From positions 1-37,369 of the forward strand of contig CAMCBB010000003.1 of NCBI GenBank assembly GCA_945872875.1: DNA of 37,369 nucleotides, given 5' to 3'. Numbering within the stretch: position 1 is the stretch's first letter; the number at the start of each line of letters is the position of its first letter. Positions 1 through 7,814 of the stretch are shown piece after piece. Below the pieces are notes generated by a model. The model worked only from the letters and a program-made list of their open reading frames with translations, made no database searches and had not been told where the DNA came from. The translations under genes and the position numbers were made by a program. This stretch comes from Flavobacterium psychrophilum. Its GTDB lineage: Bacteria; Bacteroidota; Bacteroidia; Flavobacteriales; Flavobacteriaceae.

Positions 1-377
1 GTATTGTTAGGAGCAACATGATTGTAGTAAAACATTTTAATAACTACCGATCCAATAGGTAAATTCAAAATATTCGCATCTCCCTGATAGGTTGCTTTTA
101 AACCATTTGGAATCCAAACAAATCGTTTTTTTTCGGCATAATCTGTAAATAGTTCACTCGTTGGTTTATAAGGCAAAACGCCGTAGGAAGGAGACATGTT
201 TTTTAATTCTCCTTCAAAAAACTTATAATCAGATAATTTTGGGTAAGGGACTTGGGTTAAGTCTACCACAACTGGAGAAGTTGGCACATCAACATAATTG
301 TCATCTGAACTACAAGAAAAAAGAATCGAAAAAACTCCGAAAGAAAGTAAAAACAGGATTCTTTTTAAATGTTTCAT
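1..377 (-). CDS. Lipoprotein, SO2930/TIGR03806-like (3' end outside window)
   Basis: The reading frame starts at the ATG at 377 (minus) and runs off the window edge after about 125 codons. It begins with a lysine-rich, hydrophobic signal ending in ILFSC, a clear lipobox with the lipidated cysteine at about residue 22, followed by SSDD. Further on, the segments YGVLPYKPTSELFTDYAEKK and RFVWIPNG resemble my recollection of the SO2930/TIGR03806 family of c-type-cytochrome-associated envelope proteins. The part that would carry any CxxCH haem motifs is not in the window, so haem binding cannot be checked. Only three bases separate it from the DUF6029 gene upstream, so it is the third gene of a tlpA-DUF6029-lipoprotein operon. 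The lipoprotein call is solid; the family name is a recognition-based inference. Confidence 0.7.
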   Translation of the reverse strand, partial: MKHLKRILFLLSFGVFSILFSCSSDDNYVDVPTSPVVVDLTQVPYPKLSDYKFFEGELKNMSPSYGVLPYKPTSELFTDYAEKKRFVWIPNGLKATYQGDANILNLPIGSVVIKMFYYNHVAPNN

Positions 378-380
378 TTG

Positions 381-2105
381 TTAAAACGAAGTGTTAAGAG
401 ACAAAGCTAAACCAGAACTTTCAGGTACAAATCTACATACACCACCTACGCAAACTAATCCACCTCTTTGACGACCATAGTTTAAAGCAATTCGAGTTGC
501 TTTTTTTCTAAAAGCGCCACCAATATTATAATAATGATTACGGAAACAGTCCATAGGGTTATTGAAGATGTTAGTCAAAGAGAAATCTGGATTATAATTC
601 TTTTCATTTCCATAATTATATAAATCGGATAAGAAAAAAGAGAGTTTAGAATTCAAGTTCATTTCTACAGTTCCACCTGCCCAATTTTTCTTATCTTGAT
701 CTGCCCATAAATGTTCTCCAACAACTCGTATCGATTTTGTAGCGTTAAATTTATAGGTTGCTTCCGCAGCAACAATGTTTGCAGTTACTTCACCAGATGT
801 TTCTTGGATCATCTTCTTGTTATAGTATTGGTTGCTATAGCTTAAAATAGTTTGCCATTTGGAATTCCATTTTTTGGTTATTTCCAAATTATAGTCGGTG
901 AAATATCTTTTTCCAAAGCCTAAAAAGTCCGTTTTATAATCTTGTGGGTTGTAAATGTAAAAGGTGCCACTTAGTGCATTCCAATTTGAAAAATTAAAGG
1001 CCAATTTCATTCCGTTTTTTCCACCTAATACAGTTCCTTTTTTAAAGTCATAAAACAAATCAATTTGACCACCAATTTCTCCAGCTTTTACCAAGTCTTT
1101 ATCTGCAAGAATTACATTAGGTTGCGCTTGATAGACATAAATATTGGCTAAATTGTAATGATTTTGTTTGGTTAAACTCGGAATAAAATTCATTATTCGG
1201 TCGTTAAATGAATTTCCTTTTGCACCTCTTTCCGAAAAGAATCCCATGTTTTCAAGTCTTCTAAAGGTTCCGTCAATACCAAATCCTTTTTTAGAATAAC
1301 CTAAATTAAGTAATAAGGCGCTTCCAGGTTTGATTAAATTATTATCAATTTGTTCTGTAACTTGAACAACCGCATCCTCTGATTTGTAATCAAACTCAGT
1401 TGAAAGATAAAAAGAATTATGCGCTACACTTAATCTTCCTGCATAAGCGTTTGTTAAACTCTTAAATTTTGGATTTTCGATATCGGTTTTTTCATCTCTC
1501 CCTACATAAGTCAATCCCATACTTAGAGTGGTAGTATCAAATTTAAATAAATCAGAAAGTATAATTTCAGTATCTAAACCATAAATTTTACTATTTGCCA
1601 CATCAAAACCAGTTCTTTGCTGACCGTAAATGGATTTAAAAGCCAAGAATTTTGTTGGTTTATAAATAAATCTACCACCCCTCAAGGCGTTATTTATCCC
1701 TAATGCTCGGTCTTCCCAGCTTCGAAAAAGTAATCCACTACCAAATTGTTCGTAGAAATACCCTGCGGTAATATCTATTTTTTCATTTTTATATTGAATA
1801 AAATAAGTCGCTACATCAGTCCCAATAAATTTTGGATTAAGGTTAAGTAAAGCATTTTTTTCATAGGCTTCCCCCTGAATTCCTGCGGTCCAATTCTTGT
1901 ATTTGAAGTTTACAAATAAATAACTATTGGTTCGTAACGGATTTTCGGGTTGGGTTGTTGTAAGATTAAACTCATCCTTTAAACCAGTATCATTAAGATA
2001 CCATTGCGAGTTGGATTCAAATCCTCCAAAGACATTTATTTTTTCTTTTTCTTGAGATAATACAGTAAACGGAACTAATAGTAAAAGCAGTTTATATAAT
2101 TTCAT
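381..2105 (-). CDS. DUF6029 family outer-membrane beta-barrel protein
   Basis: A 574-residue protein with a Sec signal peptide (MKLYKLLLLLVPFTVLSQ), then alternating aromatic/polar beta strands throughout, and a C-terminal phenylalanine (NTSF), as is typical of outer-membrane barrels. The overall pattern matches the Bacteroidetes family DUF6029, whose function is not established. Near the C terminus are three cysteines (C520, C552, C557), the last two in a CVGGVC arrangement that could form a disulfide. The start lies three bases after the stop of the tlpA-like gene, which implies co-transcription and perhaps translational coupling. The neighbouring thiol oxidoreductase suggests, but does not prove, that the cysteine pair is its substrate. 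Confidence 0.75.
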   Translation of the reverse strand: MKLYKLLLLLVPFTVLSQEKEKINVFGGFESNSQWYLNDTGLKDEFNLTTTQPENPLRTNSYLFVNFKYKNWTAGIQGEAYEKNALLNLNPKFIGTDVATYFIQYKNEKIDITAGYFYEQFGSGLLFRSWEDRALGINNALRGGRFIYKPTKFLAFKSIYGQQRTGFDVANSKIYGLDTEIILSDLFKFDTTTLSMGLTYVGRDEKTDIENPKFKSLTNAYAGRLSVAHNSFYLSTEFDYKSEDAVVQVTEQIDNNLIKPGSALLLNLGYSKKGFGIDGTFRRLENMGFFSERGAKGNSFNDRIMNFIPSLTKQNHYNLANIYVYQAQPNVILADKDLVKAGEIGGQIDLFYDFKKGTVLGGKNGMKLAFNFSNWNALSGTFYIYNPQDYKTDFLGFGKRYFTDYNLEITKKWNSKWQTILSYSNQYYNKKMIQETSGEVTANIVAAEATYKFNATKSIRVVGEHLWADQDKKNWAGGTVEMNLNSKLSFFLSDLYNYGNEKNYNPDFSLTNIFNNPMDCFRNHYYNIGGAFRKKATRIALNYGRQRGGLVCVGGVCRFVPESSGLALSLNTSF

Positions 2106-2108
2106 ATT

Positions 2109-2585
2109 TTATAAAGTCTTCAATTTTTCAAATAAATCTACTTCGTTTCCTGGAACATATCCATTTTGAATATGAACAATTTTGTTGTTTTTAACCACAA
2201 TGGTGTAAGGAATATTAACTATTGAAAGTGCTCTTTTAAAATCTTGATTGGTATCCAATAAAATGGTGTATTCCCATTCTTTTCCGCTTACTAATGGTTT
2301 AACTCTTTTTTGAGTTCTAGCGTCATCTGTTGCAACAGCAATAACCTCAAAGTTGATTGTTTTTTTCCATTCTGCTTGAATTTCGTTCATTTCATCTAGT
2401 TCATTTATACAAGGGGCGCACCAACTAGCCCAAAATGAAAAAATATATAATTTGTCTTTTTCGGCAAAATCATTTTTTAAGGATATATTTTTTCCGTCAA
2501 GGGCAGAAAGATTTAAATCAGGTAAGTTCTTTTGAGAGTAGGAGTGTAATCCAACAAAAAGAAATAATAGAAGGAATTTTTTCAT
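2109..2585 (-). CDS. TlpA-like periplasmic thioredoxin
   Basis: A 158-residue secreted thioredoxin-fold protein. Residues 1-18 form a signal peptide, and the active site is FWASWCAPC with cysteines 56 and 59, followed by a TlpA/ResA-type core (VIAVATDDART, cis-proline segment NIPYTIVV). Proteins of this class keep periplasmic cysteines reduced, for example in cytochrome c maturation or for particular envelope partners. The gene is first in an operon with the DUF6029 barrel and the lipoprotein, and is divergent from an Omp28-like lipoprotein that also carries CxxC. I infer a dedicated reductase for one of these neighbours, although general cytochrome c maturation remains possible. Family assignment is secure; the substrate is unknown. 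Confidence 0.88.
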   Translation of the reverse strand: MKKFLLLFLFVGLHSYSQKNLPDLNLSALDGKNISLKNDFAEKDKLYIFSFWASWCAPCINELDEMNEIQAEWKKTINFEVIAVATDDARTQKRVKPLVSGKEWEYTILLDTNQDFKRALSIVNIPYTIVVKNNKIVHIQNGYVPGNEVDLFEKLKTL

Positions 2586-2682
2586 AATTACTATTTAACA
2601 TACAAATTAATGAATAAAATGTATAGGATTAAAATTTATTTGCTTAATTTGTATTTGCTTAAATGCATTATTTATTAAAGTT

Positions 2683-3510
2683 ATGAAAAAAATATATCTA
2701 ATTAGCTTATTAATTTGCTCTTTTTTGTTTTTATCTTGTTCTGACACAAATGTTGTTGAAAACAAGCCTGATCAAAGTTCGGCTGCACCACCAATTTCTG
2801 GTAATTTTAAAAAACGAGTATTAATTGAAGATTACACCGGAACTTGGTGCGGTAACTGCACTCGTGTTTCTCATGCTATTGAAGAAGTTAAACTTCAAAC
2901 AGATAAATCGGTATCAGTAGCTATTCATAACGGTAACGATCCCTATCATTTTGATGGAATAGCGCCATTAAAAAATCTAATTTTACCTAATTCGCAATTG
3001 GCTTTGCCTGTTTCTAGATTAAATAGAATGACGGTTTGGACATTTCCAGAAGTAACAAATATTCAACAAGCGATTGATTTAACAGGAAATAATACCACTT
3101 TAGGGCTGGCATTAAATTCTACTGTAACCAACGGAACAATCAATTTGGATGTAAACATGAAGTTTATTCAAAATTACACCGATTTGAAATTGGTTGTATA
3201 TTTATTGGAAGATAAATTAATATACAACCAACGCAATTATACGAATTACTACAATGGAGAAAATCCAATTGTAAACTATGAACACAATCATGTTTTGCGT
3301 AGTTCTTTGACCAATATTTTAGGTGATGAAGTTACAGGAACCACTTATGGAAGTACAGTAACAAAAAGTTTTTCACTACCAATTCCTGCAAATATTGCCA
3401 ATTCAGCTAATATTAGTTTTGCTGCATTTTTAGTAGGCAGCGATAATAAAGTGCTTAATGCTAGAGCATCTTTGGCAAATGAAAATCAATCGTTTGAAGT
3501 GAATCCATAA
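2683..3510 (+). CDS. Omp28-related lipoprotein with thioredoxin-like CxxC
   Basis: A 275-residue lipoprotein. The signal ends in FLFLSC with the lipidated cysteine at 19, followed by SDTN. The N-terminal half contains VLIEDYTGTWCGNC with cysteines 56 and 59, the hallmark of Omp28-related outer-membrane proteins of Bacteroidetes, which carry a thioredoxin-like fold. The rest is a beta-rich domain. It is transcribed divergently from the tlpA-like operon across a 97-base gap, and is closed by a GC-rich hairpin at 3513. A redox or chaperone role at the outer membrane is plausible but not demonstrated for the family. Confidence 0.75.
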   Translation: MKKIYLISLLICSFLFLSCSDTNVVENKPDQSSAAPPISGNFKKRVLIEDYTGTWCGNCTRVSHAIEEVKLQTDKSVSVAIHNGNDPYHFDGIAPLKNLILPNSQLALPVSRLNRMTVWTFPEVTNIQQAIDLTGNNTTLGLALNSTVTNGTINLDVNMKFIQNYTDLKLVVYLLEDKLIYNQRNYTNYYNGENPIVNYEHNHVLRSSLTNILGDEVTGTTYGSTVTKSFSLPIPANIANSANISFAAFLVGSDNKVLNARASLANENQSFEVNP

Positions 3511-3512
3511 TT

Positions 3513-3534
3513 AATAAGGCCTATTGGCCTTATT
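3513..3534 (+). terminator. Hairpin after the Omp28-like gene
   Basis: AATAAGGCC and GGCCTTATT pair perfectly over 9 bp around a TATT loop, starting two bases after the stop codon and followed by a T-rich run (TATTTA). It works as a likely intrinsic terminator, although the T tract is interrupted. It abuts the promoter of queD. Confidence 0.5.
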
Positions 3535-3549
3535 TATTTACTAAATTTG
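3524..3549 (+). promoter_or_regulatory. Candidate promoter of queD-lpxH
   Basis: TAAATTTG at 3542-3549 matches the Bacteroidetes -7 element TAnnTTTG exactly. A weak TTGG at 3524 could be the upstream element but lies only 15 bases away. The predicted transcript start is about 12 bases before the queD ATG at 3567. Confidence 0.45.
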
Positions 3550-3566
3550 CAGTCAAATAATTCCTT

Positions 3567-4019
3567 ATGAGTAAAATTAGAATTACCAAACAATTTTCTT
3601 TTGAAACAGGCCATGCACTTTATGGTTATGATGGAAAATGTAAAAATGTGCACGGACACAGTTATAAACTATCGGTTACCGTTATTGGAACTCCAATTAC
3701 AGATACAACCAATGTAAAATACGGAATGGTAATTGACTTTTCTGATTTAAAAAAAATTGTAAGAGAAGAAATTGTTGACTTGTTTGATCACGCAACCGTT
3801 TTCAATAAAAATACCCCTCATGTGGATTTGGCCGAAGAGTTAAAAAACAGAGGACATCATGTAATTCTAGTAAACTACCAGCCTACAAGTGAAAATATGG
3901 TCATTGATTTTGCAAAGAAAATTTCTGATCGCCTTCCTAACTCCATTCATTTACATTCATTAAAATTGCAAGAAACCGAAAGCTCATTTGCCGAATGGTT
4001 TGCTTCTGATAATAATTAA
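3567..4019 (+). CDS. queD: 6-carboxytetrahydropterin synthase (QueD/PTPS family)
   Basis: A 150-residue protein converting 7,8-dihydroneopterin triphosphate to 6-carboxytetrahydropterin in queuosine/deazapurine synthesis. The zinc ligands are visible as H16 (FETGH) and H29/H31 (VHGHS), with the catalytic cysteine C25 four residues ahead of the HGH motif. A C-terminal QETESSFAEWF segment supplies the substrate-binding glutamate. It is longer than the roughly 120-residue enterobacterial enzyme because of a central insert around DLAEELKNRGHH, as is common in Bacteroidetes. No other queuosine gene lies nearby. Its stop codon is directly followed by the lpxH start, so the two are co-translated. 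A related pterin synthase function cannot be excluded. Confidence 0.88.
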   Translation: MSKIRITKQFSFETGHALYGYDGKCKNVHGHSYKLSVTVIGTPITDTTNVKYGMVIDFSDLKKIVREEIVDLFDHATVFNKNTPHVDLAEELKNRGHHVILVNYQPTSENMVIDFAKKISDRLPNSIHLHSLKLQETESSFAEWFASDNN

Positions 4020-4766
4020 ATGGCTTCAAAGAAAATATATTTTGCATCCGATCAGCATTTTGGAGCTCCAACTCCAGAGGCTAGTTTCCCGCGTGAACAA
4101 AAGTTTGTTGCTTGGCTTGATGAGGTGAAACAAGATGCAGAAGCTATTTTTTTATTGGGGGATTTATTTGATTTTTGGTTTGAATATAAAACCGTAGTTC
4201 CAAAAGGGTTTGTTAGAATCTTAGGAAAATTAGCTGAAATTAGAGACAGCGGAATCCCAATTTATTTTTTTGTGGGCAACCACGATTTATGGATGGATGA
4301 TTATTTTCAAAAAGAGTTGAACATTCCGGTTTATCACGACAATAAAGAATTTACTTTCAATAATAAAACCTTCTTAATTGGCCATGGCGACGGAAAAGGT
4401 CCAGGTGATAAAGGCTATAAACGAATGAAGAAGGTCTTCGTACATCCGTTTTCAAAATGGTTGTACCGATGGTTGCATCCCGATATTGGAGTGCGATTGG
4501 CACAGTATCTTTCTGTTAAGAATAAACTGATTTCGGGGGCTGAAGATGTGGTGTATTTGGGAGAAGATAAAGAATGGTTAATTCAGTATGCTAAGCGCAA
4601 ATTAGAGGCTAAACACTACAACTATTTTGTTTTTGGACACCGTCATTTACCAATGAAACTTTCGGTAGGAGATAACTCAGAATATGTTAATCTTGGAGAT
4701 TGGATTGGGTATTTTAGTTATGGTGTTTTTGACGGAGATACATTTGAATTAAAGACCTTTGCTTAA
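4020..4766 (+). CDS. lpxH: UDP-2,3-diacylglucosamine diphosphatase (LpxH-like)
   Basis: A 248-residue calcineurin-like phosphoesterase that hydrolyses UDP-2,3-diacylglucosamine to lipid X in lipid A synthesis, at the inner face of the cytoplasmic membrane. All metal motifs are present: SDQH (D11, H13), GDLFDF (D48), GNHD (N87, H88), GHGD (H122) and GHRH (H207, H209). The GKGPGDKGYK stretch after GHGD is typical of LpxH rather than of generic phosphatases. Its ATG begins the base after the queD stop. A bidirectional terminator follows 25 bases downstream. Confidence 0.88.
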   Translation: MASKKIYFASDQHFGAPTPEASFPREQKFVAWLDEVKQDAEAIFLLGDLFDFWFEYKTVVPKGFVRILGKLAEIRDSGIPIYFFVGNHDLWMDDYFQKELNIPVYHDNKEFTFNNKTFLIGHGDGKGPGDKGYKRMKKVFVHPFSKWLYRWLHPDIGVRLAQYLSVKNKLISGAEDVVYLGEDKEWLIQYAKRKLEAKHYNYFVFGHRHLPMKLSVGDNSEYVNLGDWIGYFSYGVFDGDTFELKTFA

Positions 4767-4790
4767 ATCAAAAGGGTATAAAACAAAAAA

Positions 4791-4811
4791 CCTCGTTTCA
4801 TTGAAACGAGG
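4791..4811. terminator. Bidirectional terminator between lpxH and tsf
   Basis: CCTCGTTTC and GAAACGAGG form a 9-bp stem with a three-base loop, flanked by an A run (AAACAAAAAA) on the left and a T run (GTTTTTTTA) on the right. It therefore terminates transcription from both the queD-lpxH side and the convergent tsf side. Confidence 0.9.
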
Positions 4812-4834
4812 TTTTTTTATTTGATTAGAAAAAA

Positions 4835-5659
4835 TTATCCTAAAGCAACTCTACTAAATCCTGTAACAGTTAAAGCACTGTCAACCGATTTAACATAAGC
4901 AGAAACGCTCATAGAACCATCTTTAATATAATCTTGGTTTACTAAAGTATTGTCTTTATAAAAACGTTGAATTTTACCTTTAGCGATGTTATCTAACATA
5001 GCTTCTGGTTTTCCTTCTTGACGTAATTGATCTTTAGCAATTTCAATTTCTTTTTCAATGATTGATGCATCAACACCCGCTTCATTTAATGCAATTGGGT
5101 TCATTGCAGCAGCTTGCATTGCAACGTTTCTAGCAGCTTCTTCACCACCAGCAACACTAGCAGAAAGAGCAACTAAAGTAGCAATTTTGTTTCCTGCGTG
5201 AATGTAAGATCCAACAAAAGCACCGCTCAATCTTTCGAAAGAAGCTACTTCAATTTTTTCTCCAATAACACCAGTTTGTTCTATTAATTTATCAGCAACA
5301 GTAATTCCGTGGAAATCAGAAGCTAAAAATTCTTCTTTTGTAGCATAGTTTAATGCTTGGTTAGCTAATTCAGTAGCCAATTTAACGAAACCTTCATTTT
5401 TTCCAACGAAGTCTGTTTCGCAATTTAATGTGATAACAACACCCGAAGTTTTGTCAGCATTAACAACTGCAATAGCAGCACCTTCAGTAGATTCTCTGTC
5501 TGATCTGTTAGCAGCAACTTTTTGTCCTTTTTTTCTAAGGTTTTCAATTGCTAAATCAAAATCTCCATCAGCTTCTACTAATGCTTTTTTGCAGTCCATC
5601 ATACCTGCTCCTGTGATTGTTCTTAATTTATTTACGTCTGCAGCAGTAATTGTTGCCAT
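4835..5659 (-). CDS. tsf: Elongation factor Ts
   Basis: A 274-residue nucleotide-exchange factor for EF-Tu. The N-terminal UBA-like domain (ADVNKLRTITGAGMMDCKKA) and the EF-Tu-contacting TDFV motif (residues 82-85) are intact, followed by the core subdomains and a C-terminal module ending in VTGFSRVALG. It lies directly downstream of rpsB, as in most bacteria, separated by a 105-base spacer that holds an unusual heptamer inverted repeat. It is the last gene of the rplM-rpsI-rpsB-tsf cluster and ends at the shared two-way terminator. Confidence 0.97.
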   Translation of the reverse strand: MATITAADVNKLRTITGAGMMDCKKALVEADGDFDLAIENLRKKGQKVAANRSDRESTEGAAIAVVNADKTSGVVITLNCETDFVGKNEGFVKLATELANQALNYATKEEFLASDFHGITVADKLIEQTGVIGEKIEVASFERLSGAFVGSYIHAGNKIATLVALSASVAGGEEAARNVAMQAAAMNPIALNEAGVDASIIEKEIEIAKDQLRQEGKPEAMLDNIAKGKIQRFYKDNTLVNQDYIKDGSMSVSAYVKSVDSALTVTGFSRVALG

Positions 5660-5691
5660 AATATTTTAAAATTAAAAGTTTTTAAAAAGTA

Positions 5692-5756
5692 AATTACGAA
5701 TTACGAATTAGAAATTACGCTAAAACAACGTAATTCGAAATTCGAAATTCGTAATT
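5692..5756. repeat. Inverted repeat of AATTACG-type heptamers between rpsB and tsf
   Basis: The left arm (5692-5719) is four consecutive heptamers (AATTACG, AATTACG, AATTAGA, AATTACG). The right arm (5729-5756) is four heptamers in the opposite sense (CGTAATT, CGAAATT, CGAAATT, CGTAATT). The arms pair at 24 of 28 positions around a 9-base loop (CTAAAACAA). The transcript could fold into a long hairpin between the rpsB stop and the tsf start. I recall similar ATTACGA runs between genes in Flavobacterium genomes, which suggests a dispersed repeat family. Confidence 0.8.
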
Positions 5757-5764
5757 ATTTTGTT

Positions 5765-6622
5765 TTATTCTTCAGATTTTGTTTCTTCAGTAGCTTCTGC
5801 AGCTTCATCTGCAACTGGTGCCTCAACAACAGCAACTTCTTCAGCAGCAACAGCTTCTTCTACAATAGCTGCAACTTCTTCAGCAGCTTCAGCAACTTCA
5901 GCTTCTGGAGCATCTTCTCCATCTTTTTCAGAAGTTCTGTTAGCTAATCCGTCTTTTACAGCGTCTGTAACTAAAGTTAAAATCTTATCAATTGATTTAG
6001 AAGCATCATCATTTGCAGGGATAACATAATCTACTTCACGAGGATCAGAGTTTGTATCAACCATTGCGAAAACTGGAATGTTTAATTTTTGTGCTTCTTT
6101 TATTGCGATGTGTTCTGCTTTGATATCTACTACAAATAATGCAGCAGGTAATCTAGACATATCAGAAATAGATCCTAAGTTTTTTTCTAACTTAGAGCGT
6201 AAACGATCTACTTGAAGTCTTTCTTTTTTAGAAAGCGTCATGAAAGTACCGTCTTTTTTCATTCTATCAATAGTAGCCATTTTTTTAACCGCTTTACGGA
6301 TAGTAACGAAGTTTGTTAACATACCACCAGGCCATCTTTCAGTGATGTAAGGCATGTTGCAAGCTAAAGCTTTTTCTGAAACGATATCTTTTGCTTGTTT
6401 TTTGGTAGCTACGAAAAGTATTTTTCTACCAGATGCTGCAATTTTTTTCATAGCTTCTCCAGCTTCTTCAATTTTTGCAGCAGTTTTATATAGATTAATG
6501 ATGTGAATACCATTACGTTCCATATAAATGTAAGGAGCCATGTTTGGGTCCCATTTACGAGTCATGTGTCCAAAGTGAACACCTGCTTCTAATAATTCTT
6601 TAACGTCAATTTTTTTTGCCAT
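5765..6622 (-). CDS. rpsB: 30S ribosomal protein S2
   Basis: A 285-residue small-subunit protein. The core, from VKELLEAGVHFGHMTRKWDP through ERWPGGMLTNF to the DTNSDPREVDYVIPANDDA region, is the canonical S2 fold. After about residue 230 comes a roughly 54-residue alanine/glutamate/valine-rich acidic tail with no hydrophobic core, probably disordered, of a kind often seen in Bacteroidetes S2. It is preceded by a 190-base leader after rpsI and followed by tsf. The tail explains the serine/alanine-rich open frame on the opposite strand, which is not a gene. Confidence 0.97.
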   Translation of the reverse strand: MAKKIDVKELLEAGVHFGHMTRKWDPNMAPYIYMERNGIHIINLYKTAAKIEEAGEAMKKIAASGRKILFVATKKQAKDIVSEKALACNMPYITERWPGGMLTNFVTIRKAVKKMATIDRMKKDGTFMTLSKKERLQVDRLRSKLEKNLGSISDMSRLPAALFVVDIKAEHIAIKEAQKLNIPVFAMVDTNSDPREVDYVIPANDDASKSIDKILTLVTDAVKDGLANRTSEKDGEDAPEAEVAEAAEEVAAIVEEAVAAEEVAVVEAPVADEAAEATEETKSEE

Positions 6623-6778
6623 TGTGTAATAGTTTACGTTCCGTGATTAGCAATGTTCCTTTCGCTTTTGGCTTTTAGGCTTCATTTAGATGCTAAACTA
6701 ATTCCCTTTTATAAGGAATATCGACAACTTTGTTTTTAATTCAATTTTAATTGTAAAAATTTGGTTTTTTGATTTGCA

Positions 6779-6803
6779 ACACTTCGACAAGCTCCGTGTG
6801 ACA
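6779..6803. repeat. REP-like intergenic element in the rpsI-rpsB spacer
   Basis: The stretch ACACTTCGACAAGCTCC followed by GTGTGACA has short complementary ends (ACAC/GTGT). It looks like the CTTCGACAAGCTCAGTGTGAC-type repeat that I recall as common between genes in Flavobacteriaceae. It sits ten bases past the rpsI stop, on the upstream side of the rpsB leader. The repeat-family identity is from memory and was not searched. Confidence 0.5.
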
Positions 6804-6812
6804 ATACAAATA

Positions 6813-7199
6813 TTAACGTTTCGAGAATTGGAATCTCTTACGCGCTTTTTTCTGACCGAATTTTTTACGTTCTACCATTCTTGGATCTCTTGTTAGTAAT
6901 CCTTCTGGTTTTAAGATAGCTCTGTTTCCTTCGCCAACTTCACACATTACTCTTGCTAAAGCCATTCTCACAGCTTCTGCTTGTCCTGTTGAACCACCAC
7001 CATATACATTTACTTTTACGTCAAAGTTATTTACATTTTCTGTCATAGACATTGGTTGTAATACTTTGTACTGTAAAGTAGCTGTTGGAAAGTAAGTTGC
7101 AAACTCTCTTTTGTTTACGGTAATTTTACCTGTTCCTTCAGTAACATACACACGTGCAACAGCACATTTTCTTCTACCGATTTTGTGAATAACTCCCAT
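6813..7199 (-). CDS. rpsI: 30S ribosomal protein S9
   Basis: A 128-residue protein with the complete S9 pattern: IGRRKCAVARVYV at the start, the VYGGGSTGQAEAVRMALAR core, and a basic tail ending KKARKRFQFSKR whose final arginine reaches the P-site tRNA anticodon. Its ATG overlaps the rplM stop by one base (TAATG), so translation is coupled to L13. A 190-base spacer then separates it from rpsB. Confidence 0.98.
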   Translation of the reverse strand: MGVIHKIGRRKCAVARVYVTEGTGKITVNKREFATYFPTATLQYKVLQPMSMTENVNNFDVKVNVYGGGSTGQAEAVRMALARVMCEVGEGNRAILKPEGLLTRDPRMVERKKFGQKKARKRFQFSKR

Positions 7200-7654
7200 T
7201 ACTTTAAGTCGTTAAGGTTAACGGTTTTTGGTTTTTGAGCAGCATGTTTGTGCTCAGAACCAACATTTACATCTAAATTACGGAAAAGTTGCGCTCCTAA
7301 TTTGTTTTTAGGCAACATTCCTTTTACAGCCTTTTCTACCAATAATGCAGGATTTTTTTGTTGCATTACTTTAGCAGTCAAGCTTCTTTGTCCTCCTGGA
7401 TAACCTGTATGACGAATATACGTTTTATCGTCAAGTTTGTTTCCAGTTAGGTTGATTTTGTCTGCGTTGATAACAATTACGTTATCTCCACAATCAACGT
7501 GCGGCGAATAACTTGGTTTGTATTTACCTCTTAATAGCATAGCTACTTTTGAAGCAAAACGACCTAAGTTATGACCTTCAGCATCTACAACAATCCACTG
7601 CTTATCTGCTGTGGCTTTGTTCACTGAAACTGTCTTGTAGCTTAATGTGTTCAC
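7199..7654 (-). CDS. rplM: 50S ribosomal protein L13
   Basis: A 151-residue large-subunit protein with the L13 signatures WIVVDAEGHNLGRFAS, GDNVIVINADKI and the RHTGYPGG motif, then AVKGMLPKNKLG. It is the first gene of the rplM-rpsI-rpsB-tsf cluster and has a recognisable promoter about 45 bases upstream. A small TCCC/GGGA hairpin lies in the short leader at the likely transcript start. The divergent gene is a LacI-type regulator. Confidence 0.98.
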   Translation of the reverse strand: MNTLSYKTVSVNKATADKQWIVVDAEGHNLGRFASKVAMLLRGKYKPSYSPHVDCGDNVIVINADKINLTGNKLDDKTYIRHTGYPGGQRSLTAKVMQQKNPALLVEKAVKGMLPKNKLGAQLFRNLDVNVGSEHKHAAQKPKTVNLNDLK

Positions 7655-7699
7655 AATAATTTTTTTTAATTAAACATTCCATTCCCAATTACGGGAGTG

Positions 7700-7730
7700 C
7701 AAAAGTACAATTATTTATTATATATGCAAA
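7700..7730 (-). promoter_or_regulatory. Promoter of rplM-rpsI(-rpsB-tsf)
   Basis: On the minus strand, TTTG (7727-7730) is followed after 19 bases by TACTTTTG (7700-7707), an exact match to the Bacteroidetes TTTG-n19-TAnnTTTG promoter. The predicted start lies near 7694, giving a leader of about 40 bases. Confidence 0.65.
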
Positions 7731-7779
7731 CAGGTTTTCGTTTTTCTTTTAGGTTGAATTATAGATATATACAAAAATG

Positions 7780-7814
7780 CACCATTTTTCATTCCAGCTG
7801 CAATAAAATGGGTC
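7780..7814. promoter_or_regulatory. Imperfect dyad, candidate LacI-family operator
   Basis: ACCATTTT and AAAATGGGT flank a central CAGCTG palindrome, giving a loose dyad about 35 bases long and about 80 bases upstream of the lacI-type start. LacI-family operators are palindromes, often with a central CG that is absent here, so this is a weak candidate for autoregulation. Confidence 0.22.

Noticed and set aside
161..397. Open frame of 78 codons on the plus strand
   Set aside because: It lies opposite the start of the lipoprotein gene, whose signal peptide and lipobox are clear; its sequence is lysine-rich and shows no domain.
5692..5756. CRISPR-like array
   Set aside because: The units are seven bases, directly adjacent and without spacers, and the two halves are inverted; no cas gene is near.
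5760..6029. Serine/alanine-rich 89-codon frame on the plus strand
   Set aside because: It is the opposite-strand reading of the repetitive Ala/Glu tail of S2, produced by codon composition.
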